Assembly: GCF_937468385.1 (NCBI RefSeq)
Contig: NZ_CALBWS010000019.1
Coordinates: forward strand, 1 to 64,000
Direction of reading: 5' to 3'
Source of the DNA: Neobacillus rhizosphaerae
Lineage (GTDB): Bacteria; Bacillota; Bacilli; Bacillales; Cytobacillaceae
DNA: 64,000 nt
Shown here piece after piece: positions 34,324 through 43,461 of the stretch (the first letter of the stretch is position 1; each line of letters begins with the position of its first letter). The notes under the pieces are model-generated. The model saw nothing but the letters and a program-made list of their open reading frames with translations, was not told the origin of the DNA and searched no databases. The position numbers and the translations under genes were made by a program.

Positions 34324-35673
34324 ATGATTAGAGGGATATTAATCGGTGTTCTTGCTTTAGGAATCGCAGGAACAGCCTTTTGGGGTTACCAAGAACATCA
34401 GGAAAAAAATGCGGTTCTCTTAAATGCAGAAAACAATTATCAACGAGCGTTTCATAATCTTTCCTATCGGATGGATTTATTACACGATAAAATTGGGACA
34501 ACATTGGCCATGAATTCCAGACATTCGTTATCTCCATCATTAGTTGAGGTATGGAGACTTACATCGGAGGCACATGGTGATGTTGGGCAGTTGCCATTAA
34601 CACTATTACCATTTAACAAGACCGAAGAGTTTTTGGCGAATATCGGAAACTTTAGTTATCGTACAGCTGCCAGGGATTTGGACAAGGAACCGTTATCAAA
34701 AAAGGAGTATAGTACATTACAAACACTATATAAACAGTCAGGTGATATCCAGAATGAGCTCAGAAATGTTCAACATATGGTTTTGAAAAATAACCTCCGC
34801 TGGATGGATGTTGAGCTTGCACTTGCGTCAGGAAAAGAAGCAACCGACAATACGATAATTGATGGTTTTAAAACAGTTGAAAAGACTGTAACTGGATATG
34901 AAGAATCGGACCATGGGCCTACCTTTACTAATATGCAGAAAAAAGATGAAAATTTTAAAAAAATAAAAGGAAAAACAATTTCCCGCCAAGAAGCAATCAA
35001 GATTGCTAAAAGTTATATGAAGTTCGATGGAAATGCTACTGTGAAAGTGACTGAAAATGGCAAAGGCTCCGATTACGGTTTTTATAGTGTTTCCATAAAA
35101 AATAAAAACACTGGCCAAGAAGCTAGCATGGATATAACCAAAAAGGCAGGGCATCCCATTTGGTTTATAAATAACCGGGACGTTAAAAAACAAGTTCTCA
35201 GTCTAAATGAAGCTGATAACAAAGCGGGTGCTTTCCTAAAAGAAACGGGTTTTAAAAATTTAGAGGTATTTGAAAGCACACAATATGATAATATAGGCGT
35301 TTTCAATTTTGTCACAAACATTAACGGCATTAGAATTTATCCTGAAGCAGTAAAAGTGAAAGTCGCACTAGATAAAGGAGATATTATTGGTCTATCTGCA
35401 GAAGAGTACTTAAAATCTTTCCATACTAGGAAAATAGAAAAACCCGTTATTTCTCTTGAGCAGGCTCGATCGAAGGTAAATCCGAACTTTAAAGTGATGG
35501 AGGATCGGCAGGCTTATATTGTCAATGATCTAAATGAAGAGGTTCTCTGTTATGAATTTTTAGGAACCGTTGGAAATGACACATACCGAATTTTTATTAA
35601 CGCCACAAATGGAAAGGAAGAAGAGGTTGAGAAATTAAAAAATGCTGAGGCCATATATGATGATGTTTTGTGA
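34324..35673 (+). CDS. ypeB: Germination protein YpeB
   Basis: Needed for stable presence and control of SleB in the spore. The 449-residue product has an N-terminal membrane helix (residues 2-20), a helical region and three PepSY-like repeats in the C-terminal half ('ISRQEAIKIAKSYMKFDG', 'LNEADNKAGAFLKETGF', 'ISLEQARSKVNPNF'). GAGGTGA precedes the ATG. It forms the sleB-ypeB operon and ends at a perfect terminator. Confidence 0.94.
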   Translation: MIRGILIGVLALGIAGTAFWGYQEHQEKNAVLLNAENNYQRAFHNLSYRMDLLHDKIGTTLAMNSRHSLSPSLVEVWRLTSEAHGDVGQLPLTLLPFNKTEEFLANIGNFSYRTAARDLDKEPLSKKEYSTLQTLYKQSGDIQNELRNVQHMVLKNNLRWMDVELALASGKEATDNTIIDGFKTVEKTVTGYEESDHGPTFTNMQKKDENFKKIKGKTISRQEAIKIAKSYMKFDGNATVKVTENGKGSDYGFYSVSIKNKNTGQEASMDITKKAGHPIWFINNRDVKKQVLSLNEADNKAGAFLKETGFKNLEVFESTQYDNIGVFNFVTNINGIRIYPEAVKVKVALDKGDIIGLSAEEYLKSFHTRKIEKPVISLEQARSKVNPNFKVMEDRQAYIVNDLNEEVLCYEFLGTVGNDTYRIFINATNGKEEEVEKLKNAEAIYDDVL

Positions 35674-35699
35674 GGAAAAGCGACTGCTTTTCCTTTTCT
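35673..35699 (+). terminator. Intrinsic terminator after ypeB
   Basis: AGGAAAAGC pairs perfectly with GCTTTTCCT across a 4-base loop, followed by TTTCTC. Confidence 0.85.
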
Positions 35700-35787
35700 C
35701 ATATTCCGTTCATCCACACTTCTTCCTTGGAATAAAAAAAATCACTGGCCCCAATAATAAGAATATATTAATGCTGGAGTGATTGTA

Positions 35788-35967
35788 ATGAAAAGAGTTG
35801 AAACGGTTCTACTGAAGGTTGTTATCATTCAATTTGTTTTTCTACTTTTATCTCAGTTCTTTTTTCATCAAATGGATGTTCTACCTCAAATTAAACAATT
35901 AACAAAATATGAGGGCGTAAATGAAAATACATTTACAGAAATTCTCCAAACCCTTCAAACCAAGTAA
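35788..35967 (+). CDS. ypfB: YpfB family small membrane protein (DUF5359)
   Basis: A 59-residue protein with one membrane helix ('VVIIQFVFLLLSQFFF', residues 10-26) and a polar tail. Size and place before cmk match ypfB of B. subtilis. The ATG at 35788 follows CTGGAGTG; an in-frame start three codons upstream overlaps that site. The PilZ-type motI/ypfA gene that precedes ypfB in B. subtilis is absent here. Function unknown. Confidence 0.75.
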   Translation: MKRVETVLLKVVIIQFVFLLLSQFFFHQMDVLPQIKQLTKYEGVNENTFTEILQTLQTK

Positions 35968-35996
35968 TAAAGCAGCTTTTCCTGCTTTATTTTTTA
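35966..35996 (+). terminator. Intrinsic terminator after ypfB
   Basis: AATAAAGCAG pairs with CTGCTTTATT across CTTTTC, followed by TTTTATT; the 5' arm begins at the stop codon. Confidence 0.85.
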
Positions 35997-36096
35997 TTGT
36001 TTTAATAAGTGAAAAATAAGAAGCATTTCTCTTTCTTATGGTAAAATATAAAGAAGACAACATATGAGACAATCATGATTTGTTATAGGAGGATTT

Positions 36097-36777
36097 ATGA
36101 AAAAGAAATTATCAATCGCAATTGACGGCCCTGCTGCAGCCGGAAAGAGTACAGTAGCAAAAATTGTGGCAGAAAAGCTATCTTACATTTATATCGATAC
36201 TGGTGCAATGTACCGGGCATTAACATACAAAGCAATTGTTAACCGTATAAATCTTGAAGAAGAGGCTCCTTTATTAGATACACTCTTATCATCAGATATT
36301 AAATTGCTGCCATCAGATAAAGGGCAATTGGTATATCTTGACAATCAAGATATAACAGATGAAATTCGTTCTGCAGAAGTTACCAATTCTGTGTCATATG
36401 TTGCAAAACATCAAGCGGTCCGTGAAGAAATGGTCAGAAGGCAGCAAGCTTTTGCCATAGGCGGGGGTGTTGTGATGGATGGTCGGGACATTGGAACACA
36501 TGTATTACCAGGTGCAGAAGTAAAAGTATTTTTACTTGCTAGTGTCGATGAACGAGCTGTCCGGCGTCATAATGAAAATATTCAAAAAGGATTTTCATCC
36601 GATTTGGATAAATTGAAGATGGAAATTGCACGTAGAGATAAAATTGACTCAGAGAGAGAAATAGCACCCTTAAAAAAGGCCGAAGATGCAATTGAAATTA
36701 ACACAACCTCATTGACCATTCCTAATGTTGTTGAAAAAATAATGGTTCTGGTGCAAGAAAGGATTGGATTAGATTGA
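36097..36777 (+). CDS. cmk: Cytidylate kinase
   Basis: Phosphorylates CMP and dCMP with ATP. The 226-residue product has the P-loop '[10 protein letters not shown]' (10-19), '[12 protein letters not shown]', the CMP-binding insert region and '[29 protein letters not shown]'. AGGAGG precedes the ATG. It overlaps the following acyltransferase gene by four bases. An order cmk - acyltransferase - S1 protein is common in Bacilli. Confidence 0.95.
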   Translation: MKKKLSIAIDGPAAAGKSTVAKIVAEKLSYIYIDTGAMYRALTYKAIVNRINLEEEAPLLDTLLSSDIKLLPSDKGQLVYLDNQDITDEIRSAEVTNSVSYVAKHQAVREEMVRRQQAFAIGGGVVMDGRDIGTHVLPGAEVKVFLLASVDERAVRRHNENIQKGFSSDLDKLKMEIARRDKIDSEREIAPLKKAEDAIEINTTSLTIPNVVEKIMVLVQERIGLD

Positions 36778-37355
36778 CGTTTTATGGGTTTGCAAAGTCA
36801 GTTGTTTATGGGATTTTTAAACCGTGGTATCGGGTTAAGGCAATTGGAATAGAAAATTTCCCTAAAGAGGGCGGAGTTCTTCTATGTGCCAATCATATCC
36901 ATAATTTCGACCCAATCATTGTAGGAATCATGGCACCTCGGCCTGTTCACTATATGGCGAAGGAAGAAATTTTTCGCGTACCTGTGTTGGGTGGGATTGT
37001 TAGAAAATGTAATGCCTTCCCAGTAAAAAGAGGATTTGGGGACCGTGAAGCGCTTAGATCGGGATTAAAAATTTTAAAGGATGGTCATGTTTTCGGACTA
37101 TTTCCAGAGGGAACAAGAAGTAAGACTGGGGAGCTGGGAAAAGGACTCTCAGGGGCAGGTTTTTTCGCCCTAAGGTCAGATGCCCTAGTGGTTCCTTGTG
37201 CGGTTATCGGTCCATATAAAAGTTTTGGCAGGTTAAAGGTAGTATACGGACCACCGATAGCAATGGAAGAAATGAGAACAAATAAAGCATCTGCAGAAGA
37301 GGTTACTGAATTAATTATGTCAGAAATTCATAAACTAATCAAAGAGCATCAATAG
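36774..37355 (+). CDS. 1-acyl-sn-glycerol-3-phosphate acyltransferase family protein
   Basis: A 193-residue PlsC-family enzyme that adds a second fatty acid to lysophosphatidate or a related lysophospholipid. The catalytic motif HxxxxD is at His41-Asp46 ('NHIHNFD'), and the glycerophosphate-binding EGTR at 112-115 ('[10 protein letters not shown]'). The start is TTG, overlapping the cmk stop (TTGA). B. subtilis has no such gene here; its plsC is elsewhere, so I leave the symbol open. Confidence 0.87.
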   Translation: MTFYGFAKSVVYGIFKPWYRVKAIGIENFPKEGGVLLCANHIHNFDPIIVGIMAPRPVHYMAKEEIFRVPVLGGIVRKCNAFPVKRGFGDREALRSGLKILKDGHVFGLFPEGTRSKTGELGKGLSGAGFFALRSDALVVPCAVIGPYKSFGRLKVVYGPPIAMEEMRTNKASAEEVTELIMSEIHKLIKEHQ

Positions 37356-37521
37356 GTTTCTGCTTGACAAAATAGACTATTTGTAAGAAGTTATAAAAAA
37401 GAGTCTTTTTTAGAATATTCTTTTCTTTTTAAAATGGTTTTATATGTGGTGTCTGCTGCGTTGCCTTCACCAAATCATATATAGATTTTTTTAGACGTAA
37501 ATGGATTAAGGAGGAATACAT

Positions 37522-38661
37522 ATGTCGGAAGAATTTAATCAAGTAGATGTGAGAAGCTTTGAAATTGGGGACAAAGTAACTGGACAAGTTACTAAAGTAG
37601 AAGAGAAGCAGGTGCTTGTGGCGATTCAAGGTAGTAAACTTGATGGAATTATTCCAATTAGTGAGCTTTCAAGCTTGCATATTGAAAAAGCATCCGATGC
37701 TGTTCTCGAAGGTGATGAACTTGAATTAGAAGTATTAAAAGTAGAGGAAGAAGCATTAATTCTTTCAAAAAGAAAAGTAGATGCGGAGAAGGCATGGGAA
37801 ACCTTAGAACAAAAATTTCAAAGTGGAGAAATTTTTGAAACTGAGATAAAAGACGTTGTTAAAGGCGGCCTTGTTGTTGATCTAGGTGTCCGCGGATTTG
37901 TGCCGGCATCTCTTGTTGAAGCCTTCTTCGTTGAAGATTTCAGCGATTACAAAGACCGTAATCTTACCTTAAAAATAGTTGAACTTGATAAAGAAAAGAA
38001 CCGCTTAATCCTTTCTCACCGAGCTGTGGTAGAAGAAGAGAAGGGGAAACAAAAACAAAGTAGACTTGGTTCATTACAAGTAGGCCAAATCATTGATGGT
38101 ACCGTTCAAAGAATTACTGATTTTGGCGCATTCGTCGATATTGGCGGTATCGATGGTCTTGTTCATATTTCACAATTATCGTATGAACATGTTGATAAGC
38201 CAACTGATGTTGTACAGGAAGGTCAGCAAGTTCAAGTGAAAGTATTAAATGTTGATCGTGATAATGAAAGAATTTCTTTGTCTATAAAAGAAACACTTCC
38301 AGGACCTTGGTCAAATATTTCTGAAAAAGCTCCAAAAGGAAGTATTTTAACTGGGACAGTAAAAAGATTAGTCTCATACGGTGCTTTTGTAGAGGTTTTT
38401 CCTGGTGTTGAAGGACTTGTTCATATTTCTCAAATCGCTCATAAGCATATAGGGACACCGCATGAAGTTCTTAAAGAAGGACAAGAAGTGAAAGTAAAGG
38501 TTTTAGATGCCAATGAACATGATCAACGTCTTTCATTAAGTATTAAAGAACTTCTTGAGAAAGATGATGAGGAAAATCTCGATTATGAGCTTCCTGAGGA
38601 ATCAAAAGGCTTCCAACTTGGTGAAGTCATTGGTGACAAATTAAAGAATCTAAGAAAATAA
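37522..38661 (+). CDS. rpsA: S1-domain RNA-binding protein (RpsA/YpfD)
   Basis: The 379-residue product has four consecutive S1 (OB-fold) domains at about residues 9-87, 98-172, 185-260 and 270-345. The last two are the most canonical ('[28 protein letters not shown]' and '[28 protein letters not shown]'). It is homologous to ribosomal protein S1 but shorter than the six-domain E. coli form, as usual in Bacilli. Whether it acts on the ribosome is not settled. AAGGAGG precedes the ATG. Confidence 0.93.
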   Translation: MSEEFNQVDVRSFEIGDKVTGQVTKVEEKQVLVAIQGSKLDGIIPISELSSLHIEKASDAVLEGDELELEVLKVEEEALILSKRKVDAEKAWETLEQKFQSGEIFETEIKDVVKGGLVVDLGVRGFVPASLVEAFFVEDFSDYKDRNLTLKIVELDKEKNRLILSHRAVVEEEKGKQKQSRLGSLQVGQIIDGTVQRITDFGAFVDIGGIDGLVHISQLSYEHVDKPTDVVQEGQQVQVKVLNVDRDNERISLSIKETLPGPWSNISEKAPKGSILTGTVKRLVSYGAFVEVFPGVEGLVHISQIAHKHIGTPHEVLKEGQEVKVKVLDANEHDQRLSLSIKELLEKDDEENLDYELPEESKGFQLGEVIGDKLKNLRK

Positions 38662-38673
38662 TGGTGATTTTAC

Positions 38674-39732
38674 GTGTCTAGATTTGAACGAAAATGGGAC
38701 CACATTCGCTTTGCTCTTGAAAATAGGCAAAACCGCTCGACAGTTTTCGACGATGTTAAATTTCTTCACCAGAGCTTACCAAATATCAGTGTGTTCGATG
38801 TTCGATTAGATCACTCCATTGGCGGACTTTCTTTAAGTTCGCCAATTTTTATCAATGCAATGACAGGCGGCGGCGGTGAAAGAACTTTCCAGATTAACAA
38901 AGAACTTGCCATTGTTGCAAAACGTACCGGGTTGGCTATGGCTGTAGGCTCGCAAATGTCTGCTTTAAAAGATAAAGGTGAAAGATATACTTACGAAGTA
39001 GTCAGAAAGGAAAATCCTGACGGGGTTATCATCGCTAATTTAGGCAGTGAAGCAACATCAGAGAATGCGAAAGCGGCAATCGATATGATTGAAGCTAATG
39101 CCCTGCAAATACATTTAAATGTGATTCAAGAACTGACCATGCCAGAAGGAGACCGTGATTTTACCGGTGTCTTAAAAAGAATTGAATCCATTGTTAAAGT
39201 GGTGGACATTCCTGTAATTGTTAAAGAGGTTGGATTCGGGATGACGAGGGAAACGGTTGATTCTCTTGCAACAGCCGGTGTCACGGCGATTGATATTGGC
39301 GGCTCTGGGGGAACAAACTTTGCAGAAATAGAAAATAAGCGCAGAGAAAAAATATTCACATTTTTTAATCAATGGGGCATTCCTACGCCCATATCAATCA
39401 TTGAAGCTGCATCCAATTCTAATAATATAACCATTATCGGCTCAGGTGGCTTTTTAACAGGATCTGACATCGCTAAGGGTTTAGCTTTAGGCGCAAATGC
39501 AATTGGTATGGCCGGGTATTTCTTGCGAATACTTATGGAGAAGGGATCGGATGCTTTACAGGAAGAAATCGAAAACCTTCATAAGGAATTAACTATGATT
39601 ATGACTGCTTTAGGAGCCCGAACTCTTGCTGATTTACAAAATGTTCCATTAATAATTTCCGGTGAAACATACCATTGGCTTCACCAAAGAGGAATAGATA
39701 CTAAACAATTTAGCCAGCGTTCCATTAAGTAA
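38674..39732 (+). CDS. fni: Type 2 isopentenyl-diphosphate delta-isomerase
   Basis: An FMN- and NADPH-dependent interconverter of IPP and DMAPP, feeding the hepS/hepT prenyl synthase encoded downstream in this window. The 352-residue TIM-barrel product has '[13 protein letters not shown]' at the N terminus, '[23 protein letters not shown]', the FMN-binding '[31 protein letters not shown]', and '[26 protein letters not shown]'. The start is GTG, 12 bases after rpsA. Confidence 0.95.
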   Translation: MSRFERKWDHIRFALENRQNRSTVFDDVKFLHQSLPNISVFDVRLDHSIGGLSLSSPIFINAMTGGGGERTFQINKELAIVAKRTGLAMAVGSQMSALKDKGERYTYEVVRKENPDGVIIANLGSEATSENAKAAIDMIEANALQIHLNVIQELTMPEGDRDFTGVLKRIESIVKVVDIPVIVKEVGFGMTRETVDSLATAGVTAIDIGGSGGTNFAEIENKRREKIFTFFNQWGIPTPISIIEAASNSNNITIIGSGGFLTGSDIAKGLALGANAIGMAGYFLRILMEKGSDALQEEIENLHKELTMIMTALGARTLADLQNVPLIISGETYHWLHQRGIDTKQFSQRSIK

Positions 39733-39800
39733 AAGCTCTCGCCGTTGAACTGCGAGAGCTTAGATTGTCGAGAAAGGGTATATTTCTCGGCAATTTTTTA
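39731..39800 (+). terminator. Tandem hairpins and terminator after fni
   Basis: The first hairpin is AAGCTCTCGC/GCGAGAGCTT (39733-39761). It is followed by ATTGTCGAGAAA/TTTCTCGGCAAT (39764-39793) with TTTTTTA, a standard terminator. Part of the first hairpin, TTGAACTGCGAGAGCTT, recurs in direct orientation at about 41075-41091 on the far side of the IS element. Confidence 0.8.
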
Positions 39801-39825
39801 ATAATGGATTGGCCCTGCTAACTGG

Positions 39826-39961
39826 CCTGTTGATTTCCGCTCTGGGCACTCGCTTTCCGCGGGGAGGTCCGGGAGCCTCCTCGGCTCCCTTGGAGCCTGC
39901 GGGGTCTCCCGTGACCTCTCTATCCCGCAGGAGTCGAGTGCCCTCCGCTCCAATCAACAGG
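39826..39961 (+). repeat. Left inverted-repeat unit of the IS element
   Basis: A GC-rich, internally palindromic unit starting CCTGTTGATTTCCGCTC and ending CTCCAATCAACAGG, with GGGAGCCTCC..GGAGCCTGCGG and CGCAGGAGTC inside. It is inverted relative to the unit at 40832-40968. Similar CTGTTGATT...AATCAACAG palindromes are scattered in Bacillus genomes. Confidence 0.8.
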
Positions 39962-39969
39962 GTGGCAAA

Positions 39970-40793
39970 TCAACCGAAAGAATTGCAACACACCTTTTCT
40001 AACCTGGCTAAGTGTGTAGCAATCTTTTTTATATTTTGGCAGGCTGCCGTAAGGAGAGCCTGTTCACTTGCATTCTTTAATCCCCTTAACCGGCAGTAGC
40101 GAAGCCCCTGTAGCTCTTTTGAGTCTGCGAAGCTTCGCTCAATTTTTTCCTTCCTAAATTTATAAAGCAATTTTCCAGATTTAGATAAGTGATTTAACCT
40201 TACCATTTCCTGTAATGGCTTTTTACCTTGCTTTATTCTATCCTCCTCAATATCCTTGTTTAATTCATCAAAGTATTCACGATTTTCTACTTCAACTTCT
40301 TCTCTCGTGTATTTATGCTTATTTGCATTTGCCTTTAAATGGGTTGAGTCAGTAAATAAAACACTTCCTCCAACCATTTTATGATTCTTTGCCTGAACAA
40401 CAATTTCATCAAATATCTCCTGAAAGATACCAGTATCTTTAAAACGATGTTGTCGATTCCCACTAATCGTTGAGTGATGTGGGACTGGATCCTTGAATTT
40501 CAAACCTAAAAACCAACGATAGGCAACATTCATTCGTATTTCTCTTTCTAGTTGTCGCTCAGAACGAATACCGGAAAGATAACCAATAAAGATCATTTTA
40601 AACAAAATTAGGGGATCAGATGGGCGGCCATTATCATCACTATAATAAGGGCGAACTTTTTCAAGAAGAAACGAAAAATCAATATATTAATAATCAAACG
40701 AAGGAGGTGATCATCAGGAACTAATTCATCAATAGACACAAATTCGTCTTCACTTTGGGAAGATTCTCTTGGTTTAAACATAGATTTCACCAC
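39970..40793 (-). pseudogene. IS1182-family transposase, frameshifted and internally deleted
   Basis: The N-terminal part reads from a GTG at 40791-40793 or the ATG four codons on ('MFKPRESSQSEDEFVSIDEL'). About 30 codons in, near 40685, one base is missing, so the frame shifts; '[20 protein letters not shown]' continues in another frame into '[19 protein letters not shown]'. After '[13 protein letters not shown]' (about 40213) the protein jumps to '[39 protein letters not shown]', the C-terminal block. About 170-200 residues, including most of the DDE core, are missing. It cannot encode an active transposase. Confidence 0.88.
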
Positions 40794-40831
40794 TTATTTT
40801 TTGGGTGTGTGAGGACATTATTGAATTTGCA

Positions 40832-40968
40832 CCTGTTGATTGGAGCGGAAGGCGCGAAGACTCCTGCGGGAGTACGGGGCAGGGGAGACCCCACAGGCGC
40901 GCCTTAGCGCCGAGGAGGCTCCCCGGCACGCCCGCGGAAAGCGAAGCGCCTGGAGCGCAAATCAACAG
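40832..40968 (-). repeat. Right inverted-repeat unit of the IS element
   Basis: The inverted partner of the left unit: CCTGTTGATTGGAGCGG at its inner side and GCGCAAATCAACAG at the outer side, with GACTCCTGCGGGAG and CGAGGAGGCTCC inside. It diverges from the left unit in the middle (GCGCGCCTTAGCGC), so the two are not recent exact copies. Confidence 0.8.
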
Positions 40969-41025
40969 ACATGTTGCATGAATGATATTATAACAAATTA
41001 ACGCAGTGAAACATTAAAGTAACAT

Positions 41026-41093
41026 AAAAAAATAAAGACTGTCGAAGGTTTTTCGACAGCCTGAGTTCTCGCATTTGAACTGCGAGAGCTTTT
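41026..41093 (-). terminator. ypzI terminator and second hairpin
   Basis: On the minus strand, after ypzI, come AAGCTCTCGC/GCGAGAACT (41063-41092) and then GGCTGTCGAA/TTCGACAGTC (41038-41062) followed by TTTATTTTTTTAT. The second is a good terminator; the first resembles the hairpin after fni. Confidence 0.7.
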
Positions 41094-41102
41094 TGATATT
41101 AC

Positions 41103-41243
41103 TTATTTTTTGCCATCATTTAATCCTCGTGCTTCTTCAGGACTTGAAAGCTTGGTTGCATCGGGATAGTGTAATGCTTGATCACGGTCTGACTCCACTC
41201 TCCTGCTCGCTTTTAGCTTTTTTTCTTGGCGGTCTTTACCCAT
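41103..41243 (-). CDS. ypzI: YpzI family protein, 46 aa
   Basis: A 46-residue hydrophilic product: MGKDRQEKKLKASRRVESDRD, then QALHYPDATKLSSPEEARGLNDGKK. This fits the small YpzI family found next to yphA in Bacillus. AGGAGGTG lies seven bases before the ATG at 41241-41243. It is divergent from yphA. The small size, polar composition and context suggest a sporulation-related product, but the function is unknown. Confidence 0.75.
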   Translation of the reverse strand: MGKDRQEKKLKASRRVESDRDQALHYPDATKLSSPEEARGLNDGKK

Positions 41244-41351
41244 TCTTCCACACCTCCTAATAATAAGATGAATCACATTGAAAATATTATTCAAGGAAGT
41301 ATGAAAATACATAAAGAATACCAATAATGTGAATAATAGGAGGTGTGTGAA

Positions 41352-41960
41352 ATGGAAGGGGCAATGTTTTACTGGATTTGTTGGTCGTTTTGGATCTACT
41401 TCACATTTATATTAAATAAACAAAACCAATACCGTTTTAAACTATCAGCTTTCGTTCTTATTGTGTTAGTAGTATCGAATATCCAATTCATGGCTAGCGG
41501 GTTTGAAATCCATGCGAGTGGATTATTTTTATTAGCCGTTTCATACATATTTTATAGTCAGGAAAAACTTGGAGCCATCATTTATTATTTTATCTGTTCA
41601 TTTATAGTATCTATTGCCTATGTTACTTTCCATTTGTTCGAGATTTTTGATCCTATTTGGATTATCTTTAAAAAGGAATGGATGATGGGAATATGTTTTG
41701 GCTATCTTGCGATTCTCTTGCAAAAAACCTTAAAAGGCCGAATGCTGATTATAGTGAGTGGCACCATGCAGGGGGAGTTTTTATATGCCTATATCTTAAA
41801 TAAGCTTCAATTTCCTTATTCAATTGGAGCTTTTGCTTACTTAGATGTTTGTTCATTAATTGTGGCTTTGCTGGCAGGATGGAGTTTCTTTGAAAATGCA
41901 GGCTCCATTTTCCAAACTCATTTTCATTTTTTTGAAAAAGGAAAACAAAAATCATCGTAA
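41352..41960 (+). CDS. yphA: YphA/SeaA spore envelope membrane protein
   Basis: A 202-residue protein with about six membrane helices ('FYWICWSFWIYFTFIL', 'LSAFVLIVLVVSNIQFM', 'GLFLLAVSYIFYS', 'AIIYYFICSFIVSIAYV' and more). Location before der and length agree with yphA (seaA) of B. subtilis, which contributes to the spore envelope. The ATG at 41352 follows AGGAGGTG; a GTG three codons upstream overlaps that site. Confidence 0.82.
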   Translation: MEGAMFYWICWSFWIYFTFILNKQNQYRFKLSAFVLIVLVVSNIQFMASGFEIHASGLFLLAVSYIFYSQEKLGAIIYYFICSFIVSIAYVTFHLFEIFDPIWIIFKKEWMMGICFGYLAILLQKTLKGRMLIIVSGTMQGEFLYAYILNKLQFPYSIGAFAYLDVCSLIVALLAGWSFFENAGSIFQTHFHFFEKGKQKSS

Positions 41961-42025
41961 AATCAATTCTTGTTAAGCTTTCAATTGCGAGAAAGGATTA
42001 TCATTGATAAAATAATAAAGTTAGG

Positions 42026-42053
42026 CCCTTCTCGATGACAGAAGGGTTTCTTT
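42026..42053 (+). terminator. Intrinsic terminator after yphA
   Basis: CCCTTCT pairs with AGAAGGG across CGATGAC, followed by TTTCTTT. Confidence 0.75.
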
Positions 42054-42129
42054 ACTTAATAAGAACTATAGGGATTGCTAACATAACAAAAAGTATTTTC
42101 AATATATGAAAGAAAGGATGGCGATCATA

Positions 42130-43440
42130 ATGGTTAAACCTGTTATTGCCATTGTAGGACGGCCAAACGTTGGGAAATCAACCATTTTTAATCGGATTGT
42201 CGGTGAACGAGTTTCCATCGTTGAGGATGTTCCAGGAGTAACAAGAGATCGGATTTATAGTTCTGGCGAGTGGCTGACACATGACTTTAATGTAATCGAT
42301 ACTGGCGGAATTGATATTGGTGATGAACCGTTTTTAGAGCAAATTCGTCAGCAGGCTGAAGTAGCGATTGATGAAGCAGATGTCATTATCTTCTTAACAA
42401 ATGGACGAGAAGGGGTTACCGCTGCGGATGAAGAAGTAGCAAAAATTTTATATAAGACGAAAAAGCCTATCGTCCTAGGAGTAAATAAAATTGATAATCC
42501 TGAAATGAGAGAGCAAATTTATGATTTTTATTCACTAGGCTTTGGTGAGCCAATCCCAGTTTCCGGCTCACACGGATTAGGCCTTGGTGATTTATTGGAC
42601 GAGGCAGCCAAACATTTTCCGAAAAATAAGCCAATCGAATATGATGAAGATGTGGTCAAATTTTCTTTAATTGGTCGGCCTAATGTCGGTAAATCTTCAC
42701 TGGTCAATGCAATCTTAGGTGAAGAACGTGTCATCGTCAGCAATATTGCGGGTACAACTCGTGATGCTGTCGATTCTCCTTATACGTATAATGGACAAAA
42801 ATATGTCATCATTGATACAGCAGGAATTAGGAAAAAAGGAAAAGTGTATGAGAGTACCGAAAAATATAGTGTCCTCCGTGCTTTAAGGGCAATTGAACGT
42901 TCGGATGTAGTTCTTGTTGTCATCAATGCCGAAGAGGGAATAATTGAGCAGGATAAGAAAATTGCCGGTTATGCCCATGAGGCAGGCCGTGCAGTAGTTA
43001 TTGTGGTAAATAAATGGGATGCAATTGAGAAAGATGAAAAGACCATGAAAGAGCTTGAACAGAATATTAGGGAACATTTCTTATTTCTAAGTTATGCGCC
43101 AATTGTGTTTTTATCGGCTAAAACAAAGAAACGTATTCATACCTTGTTGCCTATGATTAATACGGCAAGTGAAAATCATTCGATGCGGGTTGAAACAAGT
43201 GTGTTAAATGATGTTATTATGGATGCGGTAGCAATGAATCCGACACCATCAGACAAAGGGAGACGATTGAAGATTTATTATGCGACACAGGTAGCAGTCA
43301 AACCTCCTACTTTTGTTGTTTTTGTCAACGAACCTGAATTAATGCATTTCTCCTATGAGCGTTTTCTCGAGAATAGAATTAGAGACGCATTTGGATTCGA
43401 GGGAACCCCTATCAAAATTTATGCGAGAGAAAGAAAATAA
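42130..43440 (+). CDS. der: Ribosome-assembly GTPase Der (EngA)
   Basis: A double-GTPase needed for 50S subunit assembly. The 436-residue product has G1 motifs in both domains, GRPNVGKS at about 10-17 and 182-189, DTGG and DTAG switch II motifs, NKID and NKWD, and a C-terminal KH-like domain ('[24 protein letters not shown]'). The ATG at 42130 ([10 protein letters not shown]) fits the family; an ATG eight codons upstream overlaps the AAAGGATGG ribosome-binding region. It is followed 21 bases later by gpsA. Confidence 0.96.
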   Translation: MVKPVIAIVGRPNVGKSTIFNRIVGERVSIVEDVPGVTRDRIYSSGEWLTHDFNVIDTGGIDIGDEPFLEQIRQQAEVAIDEADVIIFLTNGREGVTAADEEVAKILYKTKKPIVLGVNKIDNPEMREQIYDFYSLGFGEPIPVSGSHGLGLGDLLDEAAKHFPKNKPIEYDEDVVKFSLIGRPNVGKSSLVNAILGEERVIVSNIAGTTRDAVDSPYTYNGQKYVIIDTAGIRKKGKVYESTEKYSVLRALRAIERSDVVLVVINAEEGIIEQDKKIAGYAHEAGRAVVIVVNKWDAIEKDEKTMKELEQNIREHFLFLSYAPIVFLSAKTKKRIHTLLPMINTASENHSMRVETSVLNDVIMDAVAMNPTPSDKGRRLKIYYATQVAVKPPTFVVFVNEPELMHFSYERFLENRIRDAFGFEGTPIKIYARERK

Positions 43441-43461
43441 CGATAAGGTGGGTGTAATGAA

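Larger units (their letters stand above)
39826..40968 (-). mobile_element. Degenerate IS1182-family insertion element
   Basis: A decayed transposase gene is bounded by two long inverted GC-rich units (39826-39961 and 40832-40968) whose outer ends both read CTGTTGATTT inward. Total length is about 1.14 kb, while complete IS1182 elements are nearer 1.6-1.9 kb, which agrees with the internal loss seen in the transposase. No target-site duplication is obvious. It sits between the fni terminator and ypzI. Confidence 0.75.

Noticed and set aside
39760-40099. Overlapping frames on both strands rich in Gly, Pro, Ser and Arg
   Set aside because: They come from the GC-rich palindromic IS end; no start signals and unusual composition.
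40685-40700. Programmed frameshift for transposase expression
   Set aside because: The catalytic core is also deleted downstream, and no slippery heptamer or stimulating structure is clear, so decay is the simpler explanation.
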